Assembly: GCA_014764075.1 (NCBI GenBank)
Contig: JACXUE010000025.1
Span: forward strand, 1-11,320
Length of the DNA stretch: 11,320 nt
Origin: Sulfuricurvum sp.
GTDB taxonomy: Bacteria; Campylobacterota; Campylobacteria; Campylobacterales; Sulfurimonadaceae
Reading direction: 5' to 3'
Shown piece after piece: positions 1 through 5,666 of the stretch (position 1 is its first letter; each line of letters begins with the position of its first letter). The position numbers and the translations under genes were made by a program. The notes under the pieces were generated by a model. That model was not told where the DNA came from. It saw only the letters and a list, made by a program, of their open reading frames with translations, and made no database searches.

Positions 1-555
1 AAACAAATAGTGCAGATAAACCTGACGTCGGAGGGAGAGGGCATTTTCGCTCAAATCAGGGACAAAACTCCCATAATCAAATGGCTTAGATTTTCCAAGT
101 GTTTCAGAAGCCTCTTGCACAAACGCTTCGACCAAAACATTCACATCTTCCAAGCGCTCTGAGAGAGGCGGTAATACGAGTCGAATCGTAAAAATCTCAT
201 CCAGTTGATCTTGAGAATAACGTCCTCCTCCTGTTGCAATAACGCGAGTACCTGCTTTGTGAATGGTTTCAATCAAACGTTTAAGATTCGCAACAGTATC
301 CAATCTGCGAATGATAACCTCTCTGTGAGTCTCTATTGCATCCAATAATTCATCAAAATGGGCGGCGTTGATAACGGGGGCATGGGGGAGAATGTAACGG
401 GCAAGGGTGAGTTTCCCTACCCCGCGTTCACCGAAAATGATTGCATTGACCCCTAACCCTTTGAGGAGATTAGCGGTTTTAAACGCTTCAACTGAAGCGG
501 TCGAAGCGGTTAGAAAATTAGTGGCATCCACAGCCGTGATTACCGCCGCTTCCAC
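1..555 (-). CDS. Compact AAA+ protein related to sigma-54 activators (partial, C-terminus cut off)
   Basis: An open frame runs from about 570 to the window edge and continues outside. I place the start at GTG 555-553, giving 185 visible residues; GTG 531-529 is the alternative. Neither has a strong ribosome binding site, though AGCGGA lies upstream of the first. The start overlaps the end of slyD by 38 bases. Residues 42-49 read GERGVGKL, a Walker A motif like the GESGTGKE of NtrC-type activators. Residues 104-108 (RVIAT) match the RIIAAT strand, residues 124-137 (TIRLVLPPLSERLE) match the family's VRVHLPPLRERRED segment, and residues 171-179 faintly resemble its GNVRELENV region. The GAFTGA loop that contacts sigma-54 is not visible. 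The Walker B position reads VIIRRLD, without the DE pair. Walker A to the IIAAT strand is about 62 residues, against roughly 110 in NtrC. I infer a degenerate or repurposed AAA+ domain that probably does not activate sigma-54. Whether a DNA-binding domain follows is not visible. Confidence 0.5.
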   Translation of the reverse strand, partial: MEAAVITAVDATNFLTASTASVEAFKTANLLKGLGVNAIIFGERGVGKLTLARYILPHAPVINAAHFDELLDAIETHREVIIRRLDTVANLKRLIETIHKAGTRVIATGGGRYSQDQLDEIFTIRLVLPPLSERLEDVNVLVEAFVQEASETLGKSKPFDYGSFVPDLSENALSLRRQVYLHYLF

Positions 556-1039
556 AACATCCGCTATTATTCACTTTGTTTTCCGCTGGAATACCAGTCA
601 TAGCCTCTTCAGCCGATGCGTCACGAACATTTAAAATCGATACGGTAAACATCAAATCTTTCCCTGCAAGCGGATGATTGAAATCGATCACTACCGATTC
701 ATCTTTGATCTCTTTAACGGTAACCTGAACCGTACCCCCGTCTTCACCTTGTCCGTACAATGTCATACCGACATTCAAGTCAATACCAGCAAATTGTTCA
801 CGCGGAAGTTCTTGTTGCGCTTCGTCGTTGTAATTGCCATACGCATCGACTGCTTTGACTAACACATCCCCTTTTTCTCCGATATTCATGTGGGCAATGC
901 CGTTTTCAAGCCCAGGAATGATTTGCCCTTTACCAAACATAAACGTAAGCGGGCGCCCGCCGACATTGCTATCTACGACGTTTCCGCCATGACGTACTTC
1001 GTATTCAATCGATACGATTTGATTATTTTCAATTGCCAT
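518..1039 (-). CDS. slyD: SlyD-type FKBP peptidyl-prolyl cis-trans isomerase with Cys/His metal-binding tail
   Basis: This 173-residue cytoplasmic protein catalyses proline cis-trans isomerisation and chaperones folding. In E. coli, SlyD also delivers nickel to [NiFe] hydrogenase maturation. The FKBP core is residues 1 to about 70 plus about 120-140, with GKGQIIPGLE at 37-46 and DFNHPLAGKDL at 119-129. The insert-in-flap chaperone domain lies between, about 71-119. The tail (141-173) ends in a short Gly-rich stretch with Cys161, Cys162, Cys170, Cys172, His168 and His173, a likely metal site that is shorter than the E. coli tail. ATG 1039-1037 is preceded by AAGG at 7 bases spacing. An 85-base gap with a possible promoter separates it from cpoB, so it may be transcribed separately. 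Its last 38 bases overlap the next gene. Identification is confident; the nickel role is inferred from the family. Confidence 0.95.
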   Translation of the reverse strand: MAIENNQIVSIEYEVRHGGNVVDSNVGGRPLTFMFGKGQIIPGLENGIAHMNIGEKGDVLVKAVDAYGNYNDEAQQELPREQFAGIDLNVGMTLYGQGEDGGTVQVTVKEIKDESVVIDFNHPLAGKDLMFTVSILNVRDASAEEAMTGIPAENKVNNSGCCGSGGNHGCGCH

Positions 1040-1060
1040 TTTGATACCTTAACTTTAGAT

Positions 1061-1077
1061 TGTGCGATTTTAGCACA
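1061..1077. promoter_or_regulatory. 17-base palindrome overlapping the slyD -10 element, possible operator
   Basis: The sequence TGTGC-N7-GCACA is a perfect 5-base inverted repeat whose spacer and right arm contain the putative -10 element of slyD. A repressor bound here would block the promoter. A pair of direct 7-base repeats (TATAGTG at 1084-1090 and 1109-1115, 25 bases apart) lies on the upstream side. A hairpin of 5 pairs with no following T tract is too weak to be a good intrinsic terminator in the minus direction. The operator role is speculative. Confidence 0.25.
1067..1075 (-). promoter_or_regulatory. Putative extended -10 promoter for slyD
   Basis: In the 85-base gap between cpoB and slyD the minus strand reads TGCTAAAAT, which fits an extended -10 element (TGnTATAAT) with one mismatch in the hexamer. 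It ends 27 bases before the slyD ATG, leaving a short leader of about 20 bases. No convincing -35 is seen, as is usual for Campylobacterota sigma-70 promoters. The element sits inside a 17-base palindrome (1061-1077). This is prediction only. Confidence 0.45.
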
Positions 1078-1124
1078 TTTATCTATAGTGATGCTGAAAA
1101 CACCTGTTTATAGTGAAAGGTAAA

Positions 1125-1994
1125 TTATTTTACTTTAGCAAGACGCTCTTGCGCCTCTTTTGCAGCACCGCTACCGCCATATTTTGAAATCGTAGCTTGA
1201 TAAAACGCTTTTGCGGTAGCGCTATCCCCCAATTTTTCCATAGAAATACCCGAATGAAGCAAGAGCGTCGGGATATAAAACGCCTTTTCGTTTCGAGAAG
1301 CGCTGTCTTTGTAATAGGCTATCGCGTCTTTGTACTTTTTCTGCTCAAAATAGCTCTCACCGATCATAAAAAGAGCTTCCGGAACTTTGTATTTTTTTTG
1401 GACCATCTGTTTAAAATAACTTTGCGCTTCAGTGTATTTTTTCTGATCAAAAAGTCTATACCCCTCTTGCTCAATCGTTTTGTTATCCATTTTTACCGGA
1501 GCGGAAGCGTTGGGCATATTGACTTTCATTTGTTTGAGCAACTGAGCGAATTGATCTTTCGTCACATAACTAGCATTAATTCCGTCTACAACCACTGAAA
1601 GCTCTTCGAGCAATGCCTTGAACTGAGCTATATTTTCAGTATTGACTGAAACCTGTTTGCTCAAATTTTCCAAACTCTCGGTGACGTTCCCATTTGAACT
1701 CATTTGTTCTTGAATTTTTTGGATAAGAATTGCTTGTTCATTAGATCGTTGTCCTAGCCCTTCGATGATCCCCTGCATTCCATCTAGACGTTCCGCAACC
1801 GTCTCTACTTTTGCCCTTTGGGCGTTGTTTTTTTGGATGACAGCTTGAAGCTCCTTTTTATTTTCAAGAATCAATTTCTCTTCATGAGTTAAACCATAAG
1901 GATTGGGATTGTCAAGATCGCCCGCACCGAAAACCGAAGGTTCCGATGCAAAAAGGGCAAGAGAGAGCAATAGAGAAAATGTTATAAAACGCAT
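1125..1994 (-). CDS. cpoB: CpoB (YbgF)-like periplasmic Tol-Pal partner with coiled coil and TPR repeats
   Basis: The protein has 289 residues. Residues 1-24 look like a Sec signal peptide (hydrophobic 4-16, small residues near VFGA at 21-24), so it should be periplasmic. Residues about 38-155 are predominantly helical and heptad-like, matching the trimerising coiled coil of CpoB. Residues about 174-289 contain three TPR-type repeats, recognisable by YRLFDQKKYTEAQSYFKQ, ESYFEQKKYKDAIAYYKD and the KLGDSATAKAFYQ segment. In E. coli, CpoB binds TolA and couples Tol energy use to septal peptidoglycan synthesis by PBP1B. The coiled coil here is longer than in E. coli, and family members in this phylum are divergent. 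ATG 1994-1992 begins one base after the pal stop codon, indicating translational coupling and supporting a role in the same complex. The name rests on domain order and position rather than on catalytic residues. Confidence 0.85.
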   Translation of the reverse strand: MRFITFSLLLSLALFASEPSVFGAGDLDNPNPYGLTHEEKLILENKKELQAVIQKNNAQRAKVETVAERLDGMQGIIEGLGQRSNEQAILIQKIQEQMSSNGNVTESLENLSKQVSVNTENIAQFKALLEELSVVVDGINASYVTKDQFAQLLKQMKVNMPNASAPVKMDNKTIEQEGYRLFDQKKYTEAQSYFKQMVQKKYKVPEALFMIGESYFEQKKYKDAIAYYKDSASRNEKAFYIPTLLLHSGISMEKLGDSATAKAFYQATISKYGGSGAAKEAQERLAKVK

Positions 1995-1995
1995 T

Positions 1996-2613
1996 TTATG
2001 GAAGTTTGAAATCTACACGGCGATTTTTTGCCCAACACTCTTGCGTTTTTTCCAAACACACAGGATTACTTTCACCAAAACTGACCGTAGTGATTGAGTC
2101 TGGATTCATACCGTTATTGACCAAAGCGTTTTTAACCGCTGTCGCACGTTTAAGTCCAAGGGCGAAATTATACTCATCACTACCGAATTCGTCACAGTTT
2201 CCTTCCAATTTCACATTTTTACCTTTGACCAATCCGCTGTTTTGACTCATCGGCTGTTGCATATCTTCACGGATATCAAATTTATCAAAATCAAACAAGA
2301 TACTCACTAGAGCACCATTTGAACCATTTGAACCATTTGAACCATTTGAACCATTTGAACCATTTGAACCATTTGAACCATTTGAACCATTTGAACCGTC
2401 TACAGTTGTATCAACTGCATTTGCATGCGTAATCGGAGCAATCACCGCATTACTATCCGTTGTACTTGTAGCAACTACCTTAGGGTTGGCTCCGGTATTG
2501 GTTGCATTACCTGCAGAATGTGCCGTTGCATCAATAGCAGGCTCTTTCGTTGAACAACCGCTTAATACGAGCATCGCTACCGTAGCGCTTAAAAAAGCAA
2601 TCTTTCTTGTCAT
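1996..2613 (-). CDS. pal: Pal, peptidoglycan-associated outer-membrane lipoprotein
   Basis: Pal anchors the outer membrane to peptidoglycan and is the end point of the TolQRAB machine. I choose ATG 2613-2611 (205 residues) because GAGGT lies 7 bases upstream; the GTG at 2622-2620 overlaps that ribosome binding site and is unlikely. Residues 1-19 form a lipoprotein signal peptide with lipobox LSGC and lipidated Cys20. A linker rich in Ala, Thr and Asn follows (21-73). Next come nine exact Ser-Asn-Gly repeats (74-100) and then the OmpA-like peptidoglycan-binding domain (about 101-205), with FDFDKFDIR, the motif GNCDEFGSDEYN in place of the common GHTDERG, and the closing AKNRRVDF. The domain has three cysteines (140, 186, 193), a pattern I associate with Campylobacterota Pal/Omp18. 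It is preceded by a 53-base gap with a possible promoter and followed after one base by cpoB. Confidence 0.96.
   Translation of the reverse strand: MTRKIAFLSATVAMLVLSGCSTKEPAIDATAHSAGNATNTGANPKVVATSTTDSNAVIAPITHANAVDTTVDGSNGSNGSNGSNGSNGSNGSNGSNGSNGALVSILFDFDKFDIREDMQQPMSQNSGLVKGKNVKLEGNCDEFGSDEYNFALGLKRATAVKNALVNNGMNPDSITTVSFGESNPVCLEKTQECWAKNRRVDFKLP
2314..2394 (-). repeat. Nine perfect tandem copies of a 9-base unit inside pal
   Basis: The plus strand reads ACCATTTGA nine times without a single mismatch, followed by three more matching bases. Read on the coding strand each unit is TCA AAT GGT, that is Ser-Asn-Gly. Because the unit is a multiple of three, gain or loss of copies would keep the pal frame and change only linker length. 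The absence of any synonymous change between copies suggests recent expansion or continuing homogenisation by slippage or recombination. Confidence 0.98.
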
Positions 2614-2620
2614 TGTCGTC

Positions 2621-2625
2621 ACCTC
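2621..2625 (-). promoter_or_regulatory. Ribosome binding site that decides the pal start
   Basis: The minus strand reads GAGGT followed by seven bases and then ATG at 2613-2611. The site overlaps the upstream GTG at 2622-2620, so that codon cannot use it. This sets the mature lipoprotein signal peptide at 19 residues, a normal length. Confidence 0.75.
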
Positions 2626-2640
2626 ATGATTTTGTGTTGC

Positions 2641-2657
2641 ATTATCTTATCAAAAAA
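2641..2657 (-). promoter_or_regulatory. Putative internal promoter upstream of pal
   Basis: Within the 53-base gap between tolB and pal the minus strand has TTTTTTG, four bases, then GATAAT. This matches the pattern described for Campylobacter sigma-70 promoters, a T-rich stretch ending in G just before a TATAAT-like -10 with no conserved -35. Predicted transcription would start about 20-25 bases before the pal ribosome binding site. Such a promoter would let abundant Pal be made above the level of the upstream motor genes. Prediction only. Confidence 0.45.
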
Positions 2658-2666
2658 CAGTTAACA

Positions 2667-3914
2667 TTACCAATCGATCGATTGAATTCGCCCGATTTTA
2701 AGGGGAAACAAAAAGCTTTTATTCAATCCAAAACGGATCACCCCGACTGAACTACGGGAAGCTTCTTGCTTAATAAACAAAATTGCTTCGCCATCGGGAG
2801 AAAATCTTGGAAAATCGTTTTCACCGTTGGCAGTCAGTCGCTTAACGCTCCCCGAATTAAGTGAAAGAAGATGGAGGTTAAAAGCATTGCCTCCATAGCC
2901 TGCACTACTCTCGCGTGCTTTATAGACCAAAAAGTTTTTACAGGAACTGAGCGATGAGTTATTTTTACCTTGAAAAACGATTTGCCACACAGCGTTCGAA
3001 CCCAAACGTGTTGAAAAAACATTCGGATAGCCAAAACGATTAGAGACGAATGCAATGGAGCCATCCCCCATAAACTGACCATTAACATCAATCCCCGCAT
3101 AATCGGTTATTCGGTTTTTCGTGCCGGAGAGAGTATCGTAAAGATAGATATCAGGTTGTCCGTTTGGTGCCAAAGTCAACAGCAATTTTTTACCGTCTTC
3201 ACTAACATCCGAACATACAGCCATCCCATCTGAACTGATCACTTTTTGTTTGTTTCCACTGGCAAGGTTCATTTTATAAATCGTCGGTTGAAAATCAGAG
3301 AGTGACGTATAATAAAAATCGTTCTGTTCACGATTCGCCCATTTTGCAAAACCATACAACCCCCCTTTTAAAAGCACTTTTTGATACGATAGCGTATAAT
3401 CTGATGCAACAATTTCAGAGTGTCTCGGGCTGGTTAATCGGACAAAAATGACTTTACGTTTTATCCAGTCGATTGGGGCTCCACCAAGATGTTTATTGAT
3501 ATCATAGGCAACGGTATGCGCTAAAAAAACCAACATTTCACTTTGTTTTAAGAGATAGCTTTTAATGAAAAGCTCTTCATTCTCTTGAAGTAGTTTAATA
3601 TCTGCTTTTATCCCGCCTATACCGTCACTAATCAAACGATAACGGAGAATATACTTTGCTTCTTTGTGTGAAGTAGCCGGCACGGATGAATCAAACGCAG
3701 CGGTAGCATAGGTTTCATCCACTACAAATAACGATACGACATTCATATCCGCAGCCAACATTTTTGAAAACGTCCTACTAACTTCACTAGGTTGCGCGGA
3801 TCCATCCTCAATGGCTAAAGCGGATAACCCCTCCACCCCTTTAATTACTTCCAATGTTGCATCGGCACCCCAAGCAAGATGGATAAAAGTCAAAAAAAGG
3901 ACTAAAAATTTCAA
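2667..3914 (-). CDS. tolB: TolB, periplasmic beta-propeller of the Tol-Pal system
   Basis: TolB is a periplasmic protein that cycles between TolA and Pal. The start is TTG 3914-3912, with AAGGAG seven bases upstream; no ATG serves better. This gives 415 residues, close to family length. Residues 1-17 are a Sec signal peptide ending near AWGA. An alpha/beta N-terminal domain occupies about 18-165. The rest, about 175-415, is a WD-like beta-propeller, with blades marked by SEDGKKLLLTLAPNGQPDIYLYD, MGDGSIAFVSNRFGYPNVF and FSPDGEAILFIKQ. The last is the TolB signature SPDG. The protein ends in IQSIDW. It starts one base after the tolA-like stop codon, so translation is coupled, and pal follows 53 bases later. 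The N-terminal region is poorly conserved with E. coli, as is usual in this phylum. Confidence 0.95.
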   Translation of the reverse strand: MKFLVLFLTFIHLAWGADATLEVIKGVEGLSALAIEDGSAQPSEVSRTFSKMLAADMNVVSLFVVDETYATAAFDSSVPATSHKEAKYILRYRLISDGIGGIKADIKLLQENEELFIKSYLLKQSEMLVFLAHTVAYDINKHLGGAPIDWIKRKVIFVRLTSPRHSEIVASDYTLSYQKVLLKGGLYGFAKWANREQNDFYYTSLSDFQPTIYKMNLASGNKQKVISSDGMAVCSDVSEDGKKLLLTLAPNGQPDIYLYDTLSGTKNRITDYAGIDVNGQFMGDGSIAFVSNRFGYPNVFSTRLGSNAVWQIVFQGKNNSSLSSCKNFLVYKARESSAGYGGNAFNLHLLSLNSGSVKRLTANGENDFPRFSPDGEAILFIKQEASRSSVGVIRFGLNKSFLFPLKIGRIQSIDW

Positions 3915-3915
3915 A

Positions 3916-4665
3916 CTATTGCTCCTTAGCCGTTAAAATAAATTCCAAAACCGCTTCTCTCCCCTCTGGGTGTTCTGGAAATCGGATGGTGTTTAGTCGA
4001 TCTTTCAACCAATTAATTTCTTGGTTAAATGAACTTAGAGAGCTGTCACGCAAAACTTTATAGGCTATCAATTTTCCCGAAGGACTAATGGTTAACCGGA
4101 TGAGGGCGCTCTGTCCGATAGAGTCATTTGGCGGTCGAAAATAGGTGTAAACCAGCCCTTGTATCTTAGCATAGTATTCGTTAACAACCGGACCGGTTGA
4201 TCCCTGCTGAACGATCATTTTGATGGAGGGTTTTGCAAGTTCAATCTTGCTTACCCTATCTGAAATCCGAGGAGAATCTTTTTGTTCCATTAGCTCTTTT
4301 TCGAGTGCGTTGAGTTCATCTTGGCGATTCACATCTTCCTGAGATTTCTTAGGTGTTTTTTCAGCCTTTACTTGAGAAAAAAGATCGGATATTTCCGGAA
4401 CAAACTCTTTTAGAGGAATCGATTTAGGTATTTCGATATTTTTTTCAACAGGTTCTTCTACGAGAGGTTCAGGAGTATTTAGAGATTGTTGCTGAGTTTC
4501 CTCCATAGAAATCGAAACGTTAATAACATCACTTTGGATGATTGCGAATTGTTCAACTTTTGGAGAGTGAAAAAAAAAGAGGCTTACAAGAGAAACCAAT
4601 ACGACAAAAAAGGTGATGGAAATAAGCCCACTTATGAAAAAGTAACGTTCGTAATTGGTATCCAT
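3916..4665 (-). CDS. tolA: TolA/TonB-family energy-transducing inner-membrane protein
   Basis: The protein has 249 residues. Residues about 9-33 form a single N-terminal membrane anchor rich in Phe, Val and Leu. A periplasmic stretch rich in Pro and Glu follows (about 60-90, with repeated PxxEEP-like motifs), then a short charged helical segment (about 105-150). A TonB/TolA C-terminal domain covers about 160-249 (VNEYYAKIQGLVYTYFRPP, then IRLTISPSGKLIAYKVLRDS). It should link the TolQR proton channel to TolB and Pal across the periplasm. Position between tolR and tolB argues for TolA. However, the long Ala/Lys helix of E. coli TolA is missing, and the Pro-rich spacer looks more like TonB, so databases may label it TonB C-terminal domain protein. 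ATG 4665-4663 has AGGA 8 bases upstream. A 40-base gap separates it from tolR. Confidence 0.85.
   Translation of the reverse strand: MDTNYERYFFISGLISITFFVVLVSLVSLFFFHSPKVEQFAIIQSDVINVSISMEETQQQSLNTPEPLVEEPVEKNIEIPKSIPLKEFVPEISDLFSQVKAEKTPKKSQEDVNRQDELNALEKELMEQKDSPRISDRVSKIELAKPSIKMIVQQGSTGPVVNEYYAKIQGLVYTYFRPPNDSIGQSALIRLTISPSGKLIAYKVLRDSSLSSFNQEINWLKDRLNTIRFPEHPEGREAVLEFILTAKEQ
3922..3927 (-). promoter_or_regulatory. Ribosome binding site for the TTG start of tolB
   Basis: AAGGAG on the minus strand is followed by a 7-base spacer, containing the TAG stop of the upstream tolA-like gene, and then TTG. The strong match and ideal spacing support the rare start codon, which opens directly into a signal peptide. 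Confidence 0.75.
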
Positions 4666-4705
4666 TTAGAAAGTCCTCATCGTGAAAACTTTGAAAATCG
4701 ATACG

Positions 4706-5095
4706 CTATTGCGCAGTGACCAGTGAAACATTTTGAAAACCGGCTTTTTTCACTATGGCTAAAACGCTCATAACATCACTGTAGCTTAAACGCCCATCCG
4801 CGCTTATTCGAACGGTTGAATCGTTCGGATAAATGGAAGCCAAACGGATAAAATCATCAGCGAATGTTTCAAAATTGTATTGATCGCTACCAATTGTGAT
4901 TTTCCGCTGATCCGAAATCGACATTTCAATCTCTTTTTTCTCGGTGATCTCTTTTTGTGCTGAACCTTGGGGGAGACGAATCAGCTCTTCATAGACGATA
5001 TTGGGAGAAATCACCATCAAAATCGCCAACAAAACCAACATTACGTCCACTAGGGGGGTAATATTGAGTTCCGGCTTTTCATCCCAATCAAACAT
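4706..5095 (-). CDS. tolR: TolR/ExbD-family proton-channel subunit
   Basis: This 129-residue inner-membrane protein has one membrane segment (about 14-33). The family motif NITPLVDVMLVLL spans 11-23. Asp17 in it is the conserved membrane aspartate that carries protons in TolR and ExbD. The periplasmic domain (about 40-129) ends in the usual IKADGRLSY-like stretch, here RISADGRLSYSDVMSVL, followed by a KKAGFQNVSLVT strand. With TolQ it forms the motor that uses proton motive force to move the TolA-like protein. The start ATG lies 2 bases after the tolQ stop codon. ExbD and TolR are hard to tell apart by sequence. I call TolR because tolB and pal follow in the same operon, though homologues here are often named exbD. 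Confidence 0.93.
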   Translation of the reverse strand: MFDWDEKPELNITPLVDVMLVLLAILMVISPNIVYEELIRLPQGSAQKEITEKKEIEMSISDQRKITIGSDQYNFETFADDFIRLASIYPNDSTVRISADGRLSYSDVMSVLAIVKKAGFQNVSLVTAQ

Positions 5096-5097
5096 GA

Positions 5098-5664
5098 TTA
5101 TCCCTCTTGTGAGAGGAGAGCGTCACCTTGCATACGGATGAGTCCAGAGAGCTCGAATGCCTTACGCTTTAAAATTTGATGATAGGTATACGCAAATATG
5201 GCAACAAAGATCCCTGATGCTGTTGCAACCAGCGCATCAGAGACACCAGAAGCAATAATACTCATCGTACCGCTGGCTTGTCCGATATGATCGAAGGTAT
5301 CCAATATCGAGACAACCGTTCCAAATAAACCGATAAACGGTGTTGTTGAAGCCACAACCGAAAGGATCATTAAACCTTTGGTCGACTCTTTGGTCGCAGC
5401 ATACGACGCCATATCGAACAATGCAGTAGAAAGTTTTGATGATGATTTTGTAAAATGGCTTAAATAAGCGTATTCAGGGAGAGTACGAGAGTGGATTAAG
5501 AGTGATTCCAATGAATCATTCTCCGTTTTAATCCATTGATGAAGAGTAAATAACCGGTAGAAAAAAACCCAATTTACTACGATGAAATAGAAGGAGAGAA
5601 CCAGTAACACACTAAGTGTTACCGGATGGCTTTTATCATAAAAATCGGCATATGTTTGGAACAT
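5098..5664 (-). CDS. tolQ: TolQ/ExbB (MotA family) proton-channel subunit
   Basis: This 188-residue inner-membrane protein has three predicted membrane segments: about 15-37, about 100-122 (VVASTTPFIGLFGTVVSIL) and about 136-161 (ASGVSDALVATASGIFVAIF). The PFIGLFGTV and ISDALVATASG-like motifs are family signatures, with the threonine and serine residues that line the channel next to the TolR aspartate. It is shorter than E. coli TolQ (230) mostly in the loop and tail, which is normal for this phylum. The ATG is two bases after the atpC stop codon, so the Tol block is directly attached to the ATP synthase operon. As with TolR, ExbB is an alternative name; the tolB-pal context decides. Confidence 0.93.
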   Translation of the reverse strand: MFQTYADFYDKSHPVTLSVLLVLSFYFIVVNWVFFYRLFTLHQWIKTENDSLESLLIHSRTLPEYAYLSHFTKSSSKLSTALFDMASYAATKESTKGLMILSVVASTTPFIGLFGTVVSILDTFDHIGQASGTMSIIASGVSDALVATASGIFVAIFAYTYHQILKRKAFELSGLIRMQGDALLSQEG

Positions 5665-5666
5665 TA

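Noticed and set aside
407..634. Plus-strand open frame across the AAA+ gene and slyD end
   Set aside because: The minus strand here encodes a recognisable AAA+ protein and the SlyD tail; the plus-strand product has no features of a real protein.
1061..1077. TGTGC-N7-GCACA as a rho-independent terminator for the tol operon
   Set aside because: Only five base pairs and no T tract follows on the minus strand; it overlaps a -10-like element, so a regulatory reading is more likely.
1197..1598. Plus-strand open frame of 133 codons inside cpoB
   Set aside because: Antisense shadow of the TPR and coiled-coil coding sequence, with no family resemblance and no clear ribosome binding site.
2314..2394. 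Nine-fold repeat as a CRISPR array or regulatory iteron
   Set aside because: The units are 9 bases, have no spacers, and lie in frame inside pal, coding Ser-Asn-Gly.
2512..2524. GGCAC followed by a TGC on the minus strand, resembling a sigma-54 promoter, considered because of the nearby sigma-54-activator-like gene
   Set aside because: The GG to GC spacing is 8 instead of the required 10 bases and the site lies inside pal.
2834..3100. Minus-strand open frame of 88 codons inside tolB
   Set aside because: It is out of frame with tolB, which is intact through this region, and the product has no recognisable features. No sign that tolB is broken.
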